A DNA stretch of 64,000 nt from Eriocheir sinensis (taxonomy: Eukaryota; Arthropoda; Malacostraca; Decapoda; Varunidae): NCBI RefSeq assembly GCF_024679095.1, contig NC_066520.1:17059831-17123830 (forward strand), read 5' to 3'. The position numbers were made by a program, and so were the translations under genes. Positions 1 through 12,215 of this stretch are shown piece after piece. Each line of letters starts with the position of its first letter. Positions within the stretch are counted from its first letter, which is position 1. A model generated the notes under the pieces. That model worked only from the letters and a program-made list of their open reading frames with translations, was not told the origin of the DNA and made no database searches.

Positions 1-540
1 ACGTCAGAGCAACAACCAACAGTAAAGTAAACGTAAACGATGAATGGAAACGAAGACAAACACCGGGAGCGACAGGGAGGCGTGTGAGGGAACGTGGGAA
101 GGAAGGTGTTGACGCTCAGAGATGTGGAAATGTCACTGGATGGAAAGCGGAGGCGGAGTACCGTGAGGGGATGACGCAACACGCCTACCTCAGCCATTTG
201 TGTCTGTCGATAGGTCACTCACACACACCTCCATCCCCCATCCTGTATATCTTCTCTCCATCCCGAAATATCTACCTCCCTTCCGTATTCGCTCCCTTTA
301 TCTCCCTCTCTCCCTCCGCTAGTCGTTTTCCTTACCCTACAAAGCCCCTTACATGCACTTAACTTAATATATTCAATTACATGCAGTTCGGTTATGCTTG
401 AAAAATATTAACAAGCTTCATCACGGTTGTTTGACTACTGAAATATTAAAAAAAAGGTCACCAAGGACGGACTTTCTATGTAGTCAACATCGATCAAACC
501 TGATTCTGTGTTACCCAATTTCGTTACGTCACGGACTTTC

Positions 541-760
541 TAACTTATTTTGGTTATTCTGTGCCTTCATCTCTTCTTTTTTTATTCTCTTCTTGTCTAC
601 ACACCTCTTTCCTAGTATCAAACATAATTCTTTGTCATTCATTTTCGCTACATCGCCTCCTTTCAACGATAGTTTTTATTATGAGCCTTCATCTCTTCCT
701 TTTTATTCACCGAGCACCTACACGCCTCTTTCCTCTCGCTCCCTTCCCTGACGTATTAGT
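541..760. repeat. Two-copy degenerate tandem duplication, period about 122 bp
   Basis: The phrase CCTTCATCTCTTC occurs at 564 and 686 and is followed in both copies by a CT-rich stretch ending in CGCCTCTTTCCT or ACCTCTTTCCT. The rest of 1-1125 is unremarkable unique DNA in which I see no gene. Confidence 0.55.
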
Positions 761-1121
761 TTCCCTCTTTCCTCTCTCCTCCCTCGGTCGCTGCTCCCGA
801 AGGTCAACAGTCTCGTGTATAAAATATTTGGTACAGTTAAAAATATGATTAAATAGCAGCAAAGCTTTTTGATCCGTCTTATTTCCAAGAAAAAAAGTTA
901 AGCTCAACATTGATGCTGTGCTTTTAGGCGCCGGACTCACAAAAAAACATCAACATCGTGCGCCCGTACCGAGTATGCAAGACTTTTGTTGAAATAATGG
1001 AAAACTGAAATGTAAAAATGAAATTAGAAAATGCAAGTAAAGTGTACCACGCTGAAAACAGGGGCAAGGTTTTATAACACAGTTTTATGACAGCATCCGT
1101 GTCTAAAATATTGAAGTTGAG

Positions 1122-1276
<155 letters not shown>

Positions 1277-1851
1277 TCCCAAAAATATATTTCACAGAAA
1301 TCCCGGCAGTAAGTAAGAAGAAATTAAAGAATCAGAGAAAAGTATAAAAAGAAGACGAGCTCCAGGGAGGACGGTTAAAGTGTAGATTTTTACTTAACCG
1401 CGTCAGAAAATACACGCCGCCCTCCAGCCTGCTCTTTAATCTCCTGACCGGAGGTGCCGCCAGCCGCCCCCGTCCCCCGCGGCGTCGCCTTCACCCTCTC
1501 CGCACCCCACCCCCAAGCAGTGTGTGGCTCACGACCCATAGTCTCTCTCTCTCTCTCCTGCTCCTCAATAACATAAATCACCCACAAGCCTAACATCCAT
1601 CACCACTAATATTAAAATTCATATAATTCACCAACTTTTTTCATTATAAAGAAACTCTCTCGTGTCCTTTCCTTTCATTATAAAACCTCATGCGGCGGGC
1701 GAGAAAAAAAAAAGAAAAAAACTGGCGGAGAAGCAGCGGCGGAGGAAGGAATAAAAAAAGGTGTGAAAATTATTAACGGCGACAAGATTCAGGAAGGTTG
1801 GAAGGCGAGAAGGTGATGTGTCTTGGTCTGAGGGTTTTTGTGCCATTAATA

Positions 1852-2000
<149 letters not shown>

Positions 2001-2610
2001 CCACGAAACTCGGGTCAAGGAAAACGAGCGAATGGAGGAAAGAGAAAAAAAAAGAAATACAAGAAACTAAAAGAAAAGAAAACAAGACAGAAAACACGAA
2101 AGGCGACGAAGATTGTAAAAAAAAAAGAGGAGTTGCAAAGAGAGACTGACAGATGATCAAAAAGAAGACACATAGAATAATTGAGTTTCCCGGTATTTAA
2201 AGGACATAGAACAGCATCATACATACCATATTCACAAGGTCAGACTTTACAACACCCTCCTATACCGTACATATAAAGTTGATGGGTATATAGAACCCTT
2301 TACGACCTTACACGGACATGCAATCAGTTCTCCTTCTTTCCTCTGTTCTTCGTCTTTGCTTCGCCAGACTTTTATTTCCCTTCTCGTCTGCTCATTAACT
2401 TTCCTTCCTGTTGCGTGCTTATTCGGTTTTCTTTTGCATATTTCTTTTCAGTGAGTTCTTCCTTCTTTCGTCCTTCCTCCTTTCTTTTTTTTTTTTTTTG
2501 GTCGTCTTTCTCTTCTATTCCTGTCTCGGTTTCTCTCTTGCTCCGACTCTGCTCCTTCCTAGTTTTATATTTTTCCTTTCCCCAGCTTGCTATTTTCCTA
2601 TTCTTTCTTA

Positions 2611-2637
2611 GTTCACTCACACACATTCACTCACACT

Positions 2638-2701
<64 letters not shown>

Positions 2702-2716
2702 GGCGCACACACACAC
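2611..2716. repeat. (CA)n microsatellite
   Basis: The pure core lies at about 2639-2698, with imperfect ACACATTC and GCAGGCGC variants at the edges. 2740-3400 is unique sequence without a recognisable gene. Confidence 0.97.
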
Positions 2717-3514
2717 AGAATTACGTTATGTTATTTCAGTCGTTCTTTTCATCTTTCTTTGCTCATACAAACATTCTCTCTGTTACACACCGAGTTAGAT
2801 TAAACTTGCAGGCAGAAAATCGTGAAGTATGCAAGTCTCTGGATTCCCGTCATTTATATCATAAAGAGTTATTAAAGAATCAACATTCCCGACTATTTCA
2901 GGCAACATTTTCCTGGTAGCGATGGCGTTGGTGTTTAGGAGATTTATTACTAGCGACTCTGTGTTGCACTGTAGTAACAACGTATGTAGTAAAGCTCACA
3001 CTGAAAGAAATAAGCATCCAAAAAACAGTAAATAAATATATACCTTACACCGTTAGTCAATACATACACTTATGACAACCCTTACAAGCAAATCCTTTAC
3101 TTGAACCGAAACAAAGAGGCGGATAAAGGACTGGGTTGGAGTGCTTCCGGAAAACAAAGAATCAGACTGGGAATCTCTGTACCGATGTGCTTAAAGTAAA
3201 TAATTTTCAAACACTGCGTCATGACACATGGACCACGACAAGAACGGTGGCCAAAGGTCTGGAGAGGTAGTTAAGAAGTGCCCAATGAGGAATGGAGGGA
3301 TCGATATAAATGGAGAGAACAAACAAAAGTCTATGGCAATGATCAGGACACATACGTAGGAAATTAGAGATCATACGTATATAAGAATAGTGACATACTG
3401 AGAAATTACTAATAAACAGAAACCCAAGGGAAGGATGATAATGTGATGAAATGAATAGGCATACGGAACATTGACCCGTCCGCTGCGATTGGCACGGATT
3501 TTGCCTTCACTGGT

Positions 3515-3737
3515 AGCCTGGTAACATATGCTCCCAAGTCTTTCTGTGCCTCTGTGGTGGATAGTGGACTGTTTCGCATGTGGTATTGGTATGCTGGATT
3601 TCCCCTCCCAAGATACATGACTTCACATTTTTCTTCACTAAATTGGAGCAGCCACTTTTTCTTCCACTCCTGTAGCTTAGTGATGTCTTCTTGTAGGAAA
3701 TCCGCATCCAAGGGGTTAACATCGAGGCTAGAAATTT
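3515..3737 (-). pseudogene. Fossil non-LTR retrotransposon reverse transcriptase fragment
   Basis: On the minus strand an open frame reads DITKLQEWKKKWLLQF, then EKCEVMYLGRGNP and QKDLGAYV. This order (D..KLQ.W..KWLL.F, then KC.VM.LG..NP, then KDLG..V) is the conserved block after the catalytic YADD motif in jockey/CR1-type reverse transcriptases, where it forms the connection between palm and thumb. Homology stops after DLGAYV; the frame then runs on into unrelated residues until about 3409. A stop codon closes the upstream side near 3738. No palm motifs or endonuclease are present, so it is a short decayed fragment of an RT that once copied its own RNA at a nicked target. It could also derive from a related clade. 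Confidence 0.8.
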
Positions 3738-3990
3738 AAAACACAGGACAGAAGTGAATGGAAACGTTTCGAAGCGGCCTACTGCGCACTAGCCTGGAAT
3801 GAAACTGGATAACGATGACGATAACGATGGCGACGATTAATGTCCAGAGAAATGCAATTGAGAATATTTTTGTTTCACTCGAAAACTCGCTACGCTAAAC
3901 ACAATAACATTAATATTTTTCTTTTGCCTTGCGTCATGAATCGCGGGTAAACTTACTGGTAATTATATTGTGCTGCGAGGTGGAAAACTA

Positions 3991-4048
3991 CGCGGCGGTG
4001 GCGGTGGCGGTGGTGGTGGTGGTTGTGGTTGTGGTGGTGGTGGTGGAT
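3991..4048. repeat. (GGT/GGC)n trinucleotide-type repeat
   Basis: GGCGGT units grade into GGT and TTGTGGT units. The valine-rich open frame here is a by-product. Confidence 0.9.
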
Positions 4049-4560
4049 TGCAGTGGTAGTGGAATAGAGATCAGCAAAGAATCTAACTCTTTTGCTCTCG
4101 ATTCTCACGTACACTAAATAATCACAAATACAGACACTGACAAAACGTGGGGTTCCCTAATTAGAATACAAACGTCCGACTCACAACAACCCCGGCATTA
4201 TTAACAAACGGCTTAGGGCAGAGATCATAGTAGCTTTTTGGATGACCTGAACCGTGCGAGCTCACCCGTGCTGCTCATTATTCTGTGCTGGAAGATGACA
4301 CCGAGATGAACCCTTGTCAGAATTACGGGTTTGATTCATGTATTTATTCTTTTTAGCAACGAGGCCACGCGCAGGGATAGTGTATGCCCCGAACTTTGTT
4401 TCTCTATTTGTTGTTGTTGTTGTCTCCGTTTCTATGGCTCTCAATCTGCAGGTTATCAGGATACAAATTTACTTGATTCTTTTGTTTTTAATTTGTGGCC
4501 TCTACCAGTTAAGTTTATTGCCAGATTTTGTGATGATACTCTGGTCGTCTATCTTTGTTT

Positions 4561-5060
4561 AATTTCTTTGATCTTTTTTCTCTTTCCGTTTAATGTAAAG
4601 TCGAAGGACACACTAATAGACCAGAGTATGAAAAGTATGAGGAGCTAAGTTCACTATCATACTTTTTTAATTATAATCTGGTTTTTCGTCTTCATTTAAT
4701 TTCTTTGACCTTTTTTCTCTCTCCGTTTAACGTAAAGTCGAAGGACACACTAATAGACCAGAGTATGAACAGTATGAGGAGTTAAGTTCACTATCATACT
4801 TTTTTAATTATAATCTGGCCTTTTCTCTCCGTTTGGCGTTAAGTCAATGACAAACTCCAATAGCCAAGAGTATGAGAAGAAGAGTTGGAAAGTTTCGTTT
4901 AGTCGGCGCAACATCTGCCGGGAGAAGGAAAAGAAAGAAGAGTTAAGTTTACTGGCAGATTTTGCAATGATACTTTGATCTTGGTTTAATTTCTTTGACC
5001 TTTCCTCTCTCCGTTTGATGTAAAGTCAATGGCCACACGAACAGACAACAATATTAACAG
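4561..5060. repeat. Tandem array, period 138 bp, two good and two decayed copies
   Basis: AATTTCTTTGA followed by CCGTTTAAYGTAAAGTCGAAG starts at 4561 and 4699 (138 bp apart) with near-identical sequence through ACTTTTTTAATTATAATCTGG. A shortened third copy begins near 4820 and a fourth near 4988, each retaining CTCTCCGTTTG and AAGTCAATG. Unique sequence follows to 5380. Confidence 0.9.
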
Positions 5061-5383
5061 GAAAAATAAAATATGCCGGAACTTTTCAACATTTCCTACA
5101 TCACTCACATCAATCCCACACTGAAGTAAATGTTTCGCTGACGCAGACACGTGCATAAAAAAAACTACAAACCGATTATTTATTTTACCCTTTCCAATCT
5201 CTTTTTAAAAAACAACCATCGAATATGTTTTTTTGCCTCGCTCTCTCGCTCTCTCTTTTTCTCTTTTCCTATTCTGTTTGCTGTAAGCGGATATTGGTGG
5301 CCTCGCTCTATTCACTCCTCGGTTAACTTCCGCTCTGATGAAATACACCACGCGAAAGCACATTAAGCTGAACCTCCACTCCA

Positions 5384-5605
5384 CCCACCACCACGACCAC
5401 CTCCTCCCCCACCCCACTCCTCCACGACCACCTCCTCCCCCACCCCACTCCTCCACGACCACCTCCTCCCCCACCCCACTCCTCCACGACCACCTCCTCC
5501 CCCACCCCACTCCTCCACGACCACCTCCTCCCCCACCCCACTCCTCAACGTCCACCTCCTCCCCCACCCCACTCCTCCAAGACCCCTTCCCTCAACCCAC
5601 TCCAC
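5384..5605. repeat. 31-bp C-rich minisatellite, about 7 copies
   Basis: Each unit contains CCACGACCACCTCC and then CCCCCACCCCACTCCT, repeated every 31 bases. The last copies diverge (CAACGTCC, CAAGACCC). Because 31 is not a multiple of 3, all three minus-strand frames stay open, giving Gly/Trp-rich false ORFs. AAC-rich sequence follows (5650-5725). Confidence 0.95.
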
Positions 5606-5997
5606 CCCCGTCCCCCAGCCCACTCCACCACGACCACCACCACCACGAAAGACAGCGATTCCAAAACCACACACAAAAAAACGAACAACAACAACAGCAC
5701 AACAACAACAACAACAATAATTCCAGTCCACACGAAAACTAAAAACACCCCAAAAAAGACAACAAAAACAGCAACACCGCCATATTTGTTATTCATTGCC
5801 GGACGGACAGAGGAGGAGGAAAAAAAATATAAATGGAGAATTCGCAGCGGGCATACTTTAACGCGAAGTGTTTGTCATGCATATTGAGGCTCGGAGATCA
5901 ATGAACGGGAGAGTGAAACGCGGCTGGCCTGCCCTCACGTCATGCACCGGCCGGCAGCTCCGTGGATGCTTTTTGTCCCTGTGTACGTGGTTGGAGG

Positions 5998-6640
5998 AAA
6001 GCGAGGGGGAGGCAGGACACGTGGGAGGAGGGTGGAGGAAATGTGGGGGAAGAGGAGAGCAAAAGGGTGAAGGAGGAGAAAGGGGAAGAGGAGGAAAAGA
6101 GGGATTGTGGGGAGTTGAGAGGGAATGCAGGGGAAGAGGGTGAGGAAGGACACGAGGGAGGAGAAGGATGGATGAAATGCGGGGTAGGAGGAGAGCAAAG
6201 GGGGGAGGAGGAGAGAGGGAAAGAGGAGGTAAAGAGGGATTTTGTGGAGGAGAGCGAGAGTGCAGGGGGAGATGGCGAGGGAGATGGTGGGCAAGAGGGT
6301 TAAGGATGGAGGAAAAGGTTGGGAAGGTGAGATGCTGTAGGTGGGGGAGAGTGAGGGAAGGGGAGGGCAAGAGAATGAAGACGAAGGAGAGAGGGAAAGA
6401 GAGAGCAGGAGGTGTGGAGGAAAGGGAGAAAGGAGGAGGGAAAGAGGGTGTGAATGGATGAAAGGGTGAGAAGAGGAGGAGTTCAGGTGAGGAAAAGGAA
6501 GGAGGACAAAAGGAAAGGGAGGGGTGTGAGAGAGGTTGTGGGTGATTAAAAGGGGAAGTAGACAATATACATACATAAATAGTAATAACCGGAAGAAGAA
6601 AAAGAAGAGGAGGAGGAGGAGGCCAGGCAAAGGGAGGCTG
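5998..6640. repeat. Polypurine tract with an internal 135-136 bp duplication
   Basis: The plus strand is almost entirely A/G. AGGAGAGCAAA recurs at 6053 and 6189, and AAAGAGGGATT at 6096 and 6231, giving a period of 135-136. Pro/Ser/Leu-rich minus-strand frames over 200 codons long are artefacts of the polypyrimidine strand. 6650-7270 is unique apart from GT-rich and CT-rich patches at 6770-6815 and 6968-6992. Confidence 0.85.
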
Positions 6641-7277
6641 CGTTTCATTTCAACTCAGCCAATCATCTCTTGACTCATTATCCTACTATGATATAAGCTT
6701 CTAGTATTTCCCTTGCATTAGTACTTTTTAACTTCGGGATAATGAAGTTACTAATGAGAAGAGTTGAGTGAGTGTGCCTGTGCGTGCGCGTGTGTGCGTC
6801 TGCGTGTGCGTGTTAGGCTTAGATCAGGAGCATGGTTCGACCCCCTTTCATGTTTTGTCTGAAAGGAAATAAATGAATAGACATATCCCTTTACTCACCG
6901 CAGCGTCACGAATGTAATACAATTTCAAATCACATCTGTTTGATTTACTTACAGCTTTTACTGGGTTATCTCTCTCTCTCTCTCTCTCTCTCCGGCGACA
7001 CAGAAATATGAACAAATAGAAACATGGATCCCGTCAACATATTTCACAACCTTTACACCACATCAATTCAACTTCATTTGTAGAACAGAGAGCTAACCAT
7101 TCAACCGGAGACTACCACTTATAGAAACAAGCTTCGGTCCTCAAGATCTAGGCCCAAACTACCAAGAGACCAGGACTAACAAGCCTCTGTACGAGTCTTG
7201 TTGTGTTCGACGAAATGGAAGTAACACATTGCCATTTTAAGCAGGTGTTGGAGTTGTTCCTGAAGACCCTTAACCTC

Positions 7278-7345
7278 GTGTGTGTGTGTGTGTCTTTTGT
7301 GTTTGTGAAGGGGAAGGGAGAGGCGTGTGTGTCTGTTTGTGGGAG

Positions 7346-7390
<45 letters not shown>

Positions 7391-7391
7391 T
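7278..7391. repeat. (GT)n microsatellite, interrupted
   Basis: Two GT blocks are separated by unrelated sequence; the longer is at 7350-7388. GT-rich spacers continue to 7470. Confidence 0.93.
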
Positions 7392-7639
7392 GTGGATGTA
7401 TATGTGTCTGGATATGTGGAGGGGAGAGGTTGGTGGCTGTGTGCGGGTGAGTGGGTGGATGGATTTAGGTGTGTGCAATCGTGCGTGCGTCTATCACAAT
7501 GCGGACTCTGCCTCAGGGGTCCAGGCGGTAATAGCGAGTGACTGGAGCATGGACGTCGCGTAAACACATTAAAGCAGCACTAGTAAAAATCAGCCCCGCT
7601 AAAGCAAATACTTCTGGGATAGAACGCTCACCCTTTAAA

Positions 7640-7820
7640 GCGGCGCAGGCTACCTGGAAACGCGGTTTATCCAGGAAATATCATACTCGTGTGAAACTGT
7701 AACAGCAATTAATTGGTAAATAATGAGGAAATTTTATTCCTGGCGGTAATGACATCATTATTCACGCTCAGGCCGTGATATGATGTTTACAATTTATGCG
7801 TTGTTGGAAATATTGCGCTG
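7640..7820. promoter_or_regulatory. Possible conserved regulatory element (candidate only)
   Basis: This low-repeat stretch holds several dense transcription-factor-like words: the palindrome CAATTAATTG at 7706-7715 (homeodomain type), TGACATCA at 7750-7757 (bZIP/ATF type) and TGTTTAC at 7784-7790 (forkhead type). It stands out from the repeats on both sides. The words are visible; their function is inferred, and such words also occur by chance in AT-rich DNA. Confidence 0.25.
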
Positions 7821-7839
7821 AAGACCCTTAACTGAGCTT

Positions 7840-8590
7840 GTCCCTGGTGCCGAGACGAGGCGGATGGGAAAATATATACAAAACGAAGTGAAGATAAGGG
7901 GAAATAGTTTGAAAAGAGTTTGGGATGAAAGTACAAGACTAAATGTGACTAATAGCCCAAAAATAGCTGATGATGAGACGAAACGGACGAAAAAAAATAT
8001 CTAGAAAACGAAGTGAAGATGAGAGGAATAACGTCTAAAGAAGAATAGGTATTAAGTGAAAATAGTTTAAATGAGTAAGGGTTGGAATTACAAAACTAAA
8101 TGTGACCAATAGCCCAGTAGAAATAGCTGATGCCGAGACGAGGCGGATGGGAAAATATCTACAAAACGAAGGGAAGATAAGAGGAATAACGCCTAATGAA
8201 GATTGAAGAGGGTTAGGGAGTTTAAAATAGAAAAGGATGATTCTGAGACGAGGCGGATGAAACAAAAATATCTACAAAACAAAGTAAAAATAAGAGGAAC
8301 AATGTTTAAAGAAGAATACCAAATGAAAATAGTTTGAAAAGAGTTTGCGATGAAATTACAAAACTATATGTGACTAACAGCCCAGCAGAATTAAAAATAG
8401 AAGATAGTGATGTTGAGACGAGGCGGATGGTAAAAACAATAACTACATAACGAAGTGAAGATTAGAAAAATAAAGTTTAAAGGTGAAAACTAAATTGAAA
8501 TGGTTTGAAATAAGTTGGGAATGCGATAACAAAACTAAATGTGACAAATAGCCCTCCCGAATAAAAAACTAAAAAATTGAAATAAAAGCT
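7840..8590. repeat. Five-copy degenerate tandem array, spacing 110-170 bp
   Basis: GAGACGAGGCGGATG or a variant occurs at 7852, 7975, 8135, 8245 and 8415 (spacings 123, 160, 110 and 170). Units share ATATCTACAAAACGAAG, AGATAAGAGGAATAA and ATGTGAC(C/T)AATAGCCC. Long and short units alternate through internal deletions. 8590-8830 is unique. Confidence 0.88.
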
Positions 8591-8835
8591 GGCTAAAAGG
8601 CGGAACTTCATAAAAAAATAGTACTGAGTTTGAAAATAACCCGGACAGTCATCAATATTCCCTTTAAACGTGCTTCAAATACAACTTTAAATACAGTTTC
8701 TACCTTCATAGGAACTGGGGCTTTTCGGCTCAGAGATACACAAAACACAAAAACAAAGACTCTGATAATATTTTTACGTAACGGAAAGTAAATGGCGAGG
8801 GAAAAACTCAATTTGCTCCCTTTCATTCCCCCTCT

Positions 8836-8868
8836 CCCTTCTCCCCTCCCCCCCTCCCCCTCCCCCTG
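8836..8868 (-). other. G-quadruplex-capable run (minus strand)
   Basis: The plus strand holds at least four C4-C7 blocks separated by single T residues, so the minus strand has G4-G7 tracts with one-base loops. This fits the standard four-tract G-quadruplex pattern. No promoter or origin is identifiable next to it. Confidence 0.6.
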
Positions 8869-9017
8869 TCAGGATATTTACAGTGGCCCATAACGTAATG
8901 AAAATATTGAACATCACTCTTGAAAAAACGCTAAAATACGTGCTTTTGATAATTGTCATTCGCTGCACATAAATATCTAAATGGCGAAACCTGTATCCTC
9001 CGGAAATCTGTAGTCTG

Positions 9018-9335
9018 ACCTGTAAGCCTGGACCTGTATGCAAACCTGTATGCTAACCTGTAAACATGTAACTTGTAACCTGACATGTAAGCCTGAGCCT
9101 GTAAACCTGAAACCTGTAACCTGTAACCTCCAGAAACCTGTAACCTGTAGCCTGACCCCTAAACCTGAACCTGTAACCTAACCTGTAAGCCTGAACATGT
9201 AACCTAACCTGTATACCCGAAACCTGTAACCTGTCCTCTAAGCCTGAACCTGTGACCTAGTCTGTAAGGCTGAACCTGTAACCTAACGTGTAAGCCTGAC
9301 CCTGTAAGCTGACTTGTAAATCTGAAACTTGTAAC
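9018..9335. repeat. Degenerate minisatellite built on CCTGTAACCTGAACCTGTAAG
   Basis: Words such as CCTGTAACC, CCTGTAAGCCTGA and CCTAACCTG repeat every 10-21 bases for over 300 bases with many substitutions. The CCTAACC pieces resemble the arthropod telomere word (TTAGG on the other strand), but there is no regular 5-mer run. 9340-9670 is unique with A and T runs. Confidence 0.8.
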
Positions 9336-9668
9336 CTCCTAAAAAAAAAAAAAAACTATAAAACACGTACTTGTGATTACTGTCATTCCGTGCACAATAA
9401 ATTAAAGTGGAGAAACTTTTTTTTTATCTTGTCTGGGAAAGTCAAGCGTTTTTTTTTTATTTATTTCCCTCCGACTGAGTGATGATGATGTTTAAGTGAA
9501 ATGTTGCAACGCCGAAAATAAAAAGTGAAAGAGAAAACTTGAAAAATGATACCTCCACGCACACCTGCCCTCCCCAGGTGTCGCCTTACATGTCAGGTGT
9601 TTTGTGGGCTTCCGCGGCGGCCAGCCCTAAATGTACCTAACGGACTGTACGGACTGATATATTTGTGC

Positions 9669-9849
<181 letters not shown>

Positions 9850-9959
9850 AGGCATCCGAGTTTTCACCTTCCTTCAGTGTGTTGTATTTTTTCTTAAATA
9901 TGATAAAGCGCATTTCCCGTGTACTAAATAAAAACAAAAGATAATATATGCATTACAAA

Positions 9960-10260
9960 TTGATCCCCTTGTACGTATTTGCATAAATAAATACGTTATT
10001 TTACATATGTGTTATATCTGTACACATACACACATAAATTAAACAAACATCCCTACATACATATACACATACATGCTATCAAACATATACATACATAAAT
10101 ATATTCGCCCTTACACAAACAATAATTCCATATACAGATATACTCGTGCAAAGAGAGAGACACGGACACATACACACACAAATAGATTCAGAGAGGCATT
10201 CAGGCTGACAATGAACGAATTAATGAATGAATAAATGAATGAATGAATAAAACAAAACAA
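9960..10260. repeat. CATA-, CACA- and AATG-rich degenerate simple sequence
   Basis: TACATA/CACATA words dominate 10010-10180 and AATGAATG/AATAAATG words 10208-10250. No gene is seen. The segment 10260-10440 is A/G-rich. Confidence 0.75.
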
Positions 10261-10614
10261 CGAGACAGAAAAACAGACACCAGGACTCAGGAACAAGCAA
10301 ACAGACGTGAAGAGGAGGAAGAAGAGGAGCACAGGACACAGAGGAAAGAACAGACGGAGACATATATACAGTAAGACAGAGGAAAAACCCGCCACACGAG
10401 AGAAAAAAAGAAGAGAGAAAGATTACCAACCAGCGGACGGGAAGACGGGTGGACGGACAGGCTCGGCTAATCAAGTTACTGTCACGTTCGGCGGCCAGAC
10501 ATACTCGGTACTCGCGGCGGCGGTCTGACCTTCCTCTCCCATGTGGGCAGGAGTAGAGCCTCGGAAAATTGAGTTACGGCTCAAAGGCTGGACTTTGCGC
10601 CAATTTTCAGCCAA

Positions 10615-10779
10615 ATGGCAGGGAAGGAAGGCTGGTCCGCTGCCGGCAACGTGATGGCCGTGGCAACCAAGCCCCCGAAAAAGGTTTACTTCTGGCCCGC
10701 CGATGATGAAAACTCTTGCGGCACTCGTAACACTGTCCGGCTATTTTTGGGGTTAACGTACAGTGGGAAATCTAGATAG
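10615..10779 (+). other. Short GC-rich open frame, possible exon (54 codons)
   Basis: An ATG after CAATTTTCAGCCAA opens 54 codons beginning MAGKEGWSAAGNVMAV and continuing KPPKKVYFWPADDENSCG, closed by TAG. Composition is unlike the surrounding repeats. AATTTTCAG just upstream could be a splice acceptor, and AAGGTTTAC inside could be a donor. I do not recognise the peptide, and a chance frame in GC-richer DNA is quite possible. Confidence 0.15.
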
Positions 10780-10928
10780 ATGTGCGTGGTGTCCTTAACA
10801 ACGTAACGTATCGCAATATCGCTCTGTGTCCGAGTGTCTCTATCTGCTTGTCATACTGTCTGCCTGTATGCGTCTGTCTGCCCTTCTGCCCTGTTTCTCT
10901 GCTTTCGTATTTGTCTGATTGTCTGTTG

Positions 10929-10931
<3 letters not shown>

Positions 10932-11004
<73 letters not shown>
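10932..11004. repeat. (CT)n microsatellite
   Basis: This is a pure CT run. The following unique stretch to 11690 has CA- and CT-rich patches near 11320-11440 and a quiet, low-repeat segment at 11480-11680 with TAATTAC and GGGATTACC words. No gene is seen. Confidence 0.97.
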
Positions 11005-11008
<4 letters not shown>

Positions 11009-11393
11009 CGGAGCAGTTTAATGAGTGCGACACAAACTTCAAGAAACTACAGTAATAGCATTTGTTCTCCGCAAACTTGGATAATTACACATATTAGAGA
11101 CAATTATTTGACCATTCTCTCTTGACTAAGGCTCTCTCGTCCTTCATCGCCAAGACGGGTAACACAAAGGCAGAGTCATGCTCACTGACACAATCAAGTC
11201 ATTATGTATTGTAGAACTGAATGGCTACACGTCTTCCCGTCACATCCTATCTCAGAGCACCATATAGGGAACACTGGATCATCTGAGTTGTCTGTGTACG
11301 AGTGATAATAATTTGAAAACCACACACAAACACACACATACTGTCTCTCTCCCCCTCTCAACCCCACACATATACCTCCCTTATACACACACA

Positions 11394-11426
<33 letters not shown>

Positions 11427-11689
11427 ACCCCCTTCACATACACACAACAGAAAGGGAAGTAAAACAGTCAATTGCAGCCGCTTTCGAAAATGATGCTCGC
11501 GCTGCCGGATTACGAAACAAAGTACAACAAATAATCGACTGTTAATATCAGTAATCCACGGCTCCGCTGATAGGCTGCCTCGGGATTACCACGGCCCTGT
11601 ATACTGTAATTGAAGTGCGGTGCTGCTGGCCTGGTAATTACTTTGGCAGCATCCACGCAAACACATACCCATACCTTTTTTTTATTATT

Positions 11690-11814
11690 TTTTGTTTTGT
11701 AACTGTGTATTTCTCGACTCCTGGGGCAGCTATGTATGTACCAGGCAATGGAGCAGTCTTAATCAACCACTAGAACGCCGAATATGAATTAGATCCCTAC
11801 ACACAAACAATATG

Positions 11815-11889
<75 letters not shown>

Positions 11890-12215
11890 GCATTTAGCTT
11901 TTCTCATTCATTTTACAACTCTGTCTTTATTTATCGACCATGAAGTAGCTATAGTATATGGATCAGTCAATGAAGTAGAGTCTTTATTAAGCACCAGTAC
12001 ACCAAATAGGAATAGGAAACTGATTACACATACACTATGAACGCACACATAACTCCACATAATTTCTTCTTCATTTTATAACTCTCTTTTTATTGCTCGA
12101 CTCATGAAGCAGCTACATACGAATCAGTCAATGGAACAGTCTTATAATCCGCTAGAGCACCGAATATATGACAATAGGAATAAACAATTATACACATTAC
12201 TATTTTCTTGTTACC
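11690..12215. repeat. Three-copy tandem array with a (CA)n microsatellite inside copy 1
   Basis: The word AACT(G/C)TGT or AACTCTC followed by TTTAT..CTCGAC occurs at 11701, 11917 and 12080. Each copy continues with GCAGCTA or GTAGCTA, a CAATGRARCAGTCTT-like word and CACCRAATA. The spacing 216 shrinks to about 146 when the 70-base CA run (11818-11887) is removed; the next spacing is 163. Where copy 1 has the CA run, copy 2 has only the short GAACGCACACATAAC. Confidence 0.88.

Noticed and set aside
5858..6648. Pro/Ser/Leu-rich frames of 235-237 codons
   Set aside because: Polypyrimidine strand; two overlapping frames are equally open.
6825..6850. B-box-like GGTTCGACC suggesting a tRNA or SINE
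   Set aside because: No A-box at a suitable distance and no cloverleaf pairing.
9018..9335. Interstitial telomere
   Set aside because: CCTAACC words occur but there is no regular 5-base TTAGG run.
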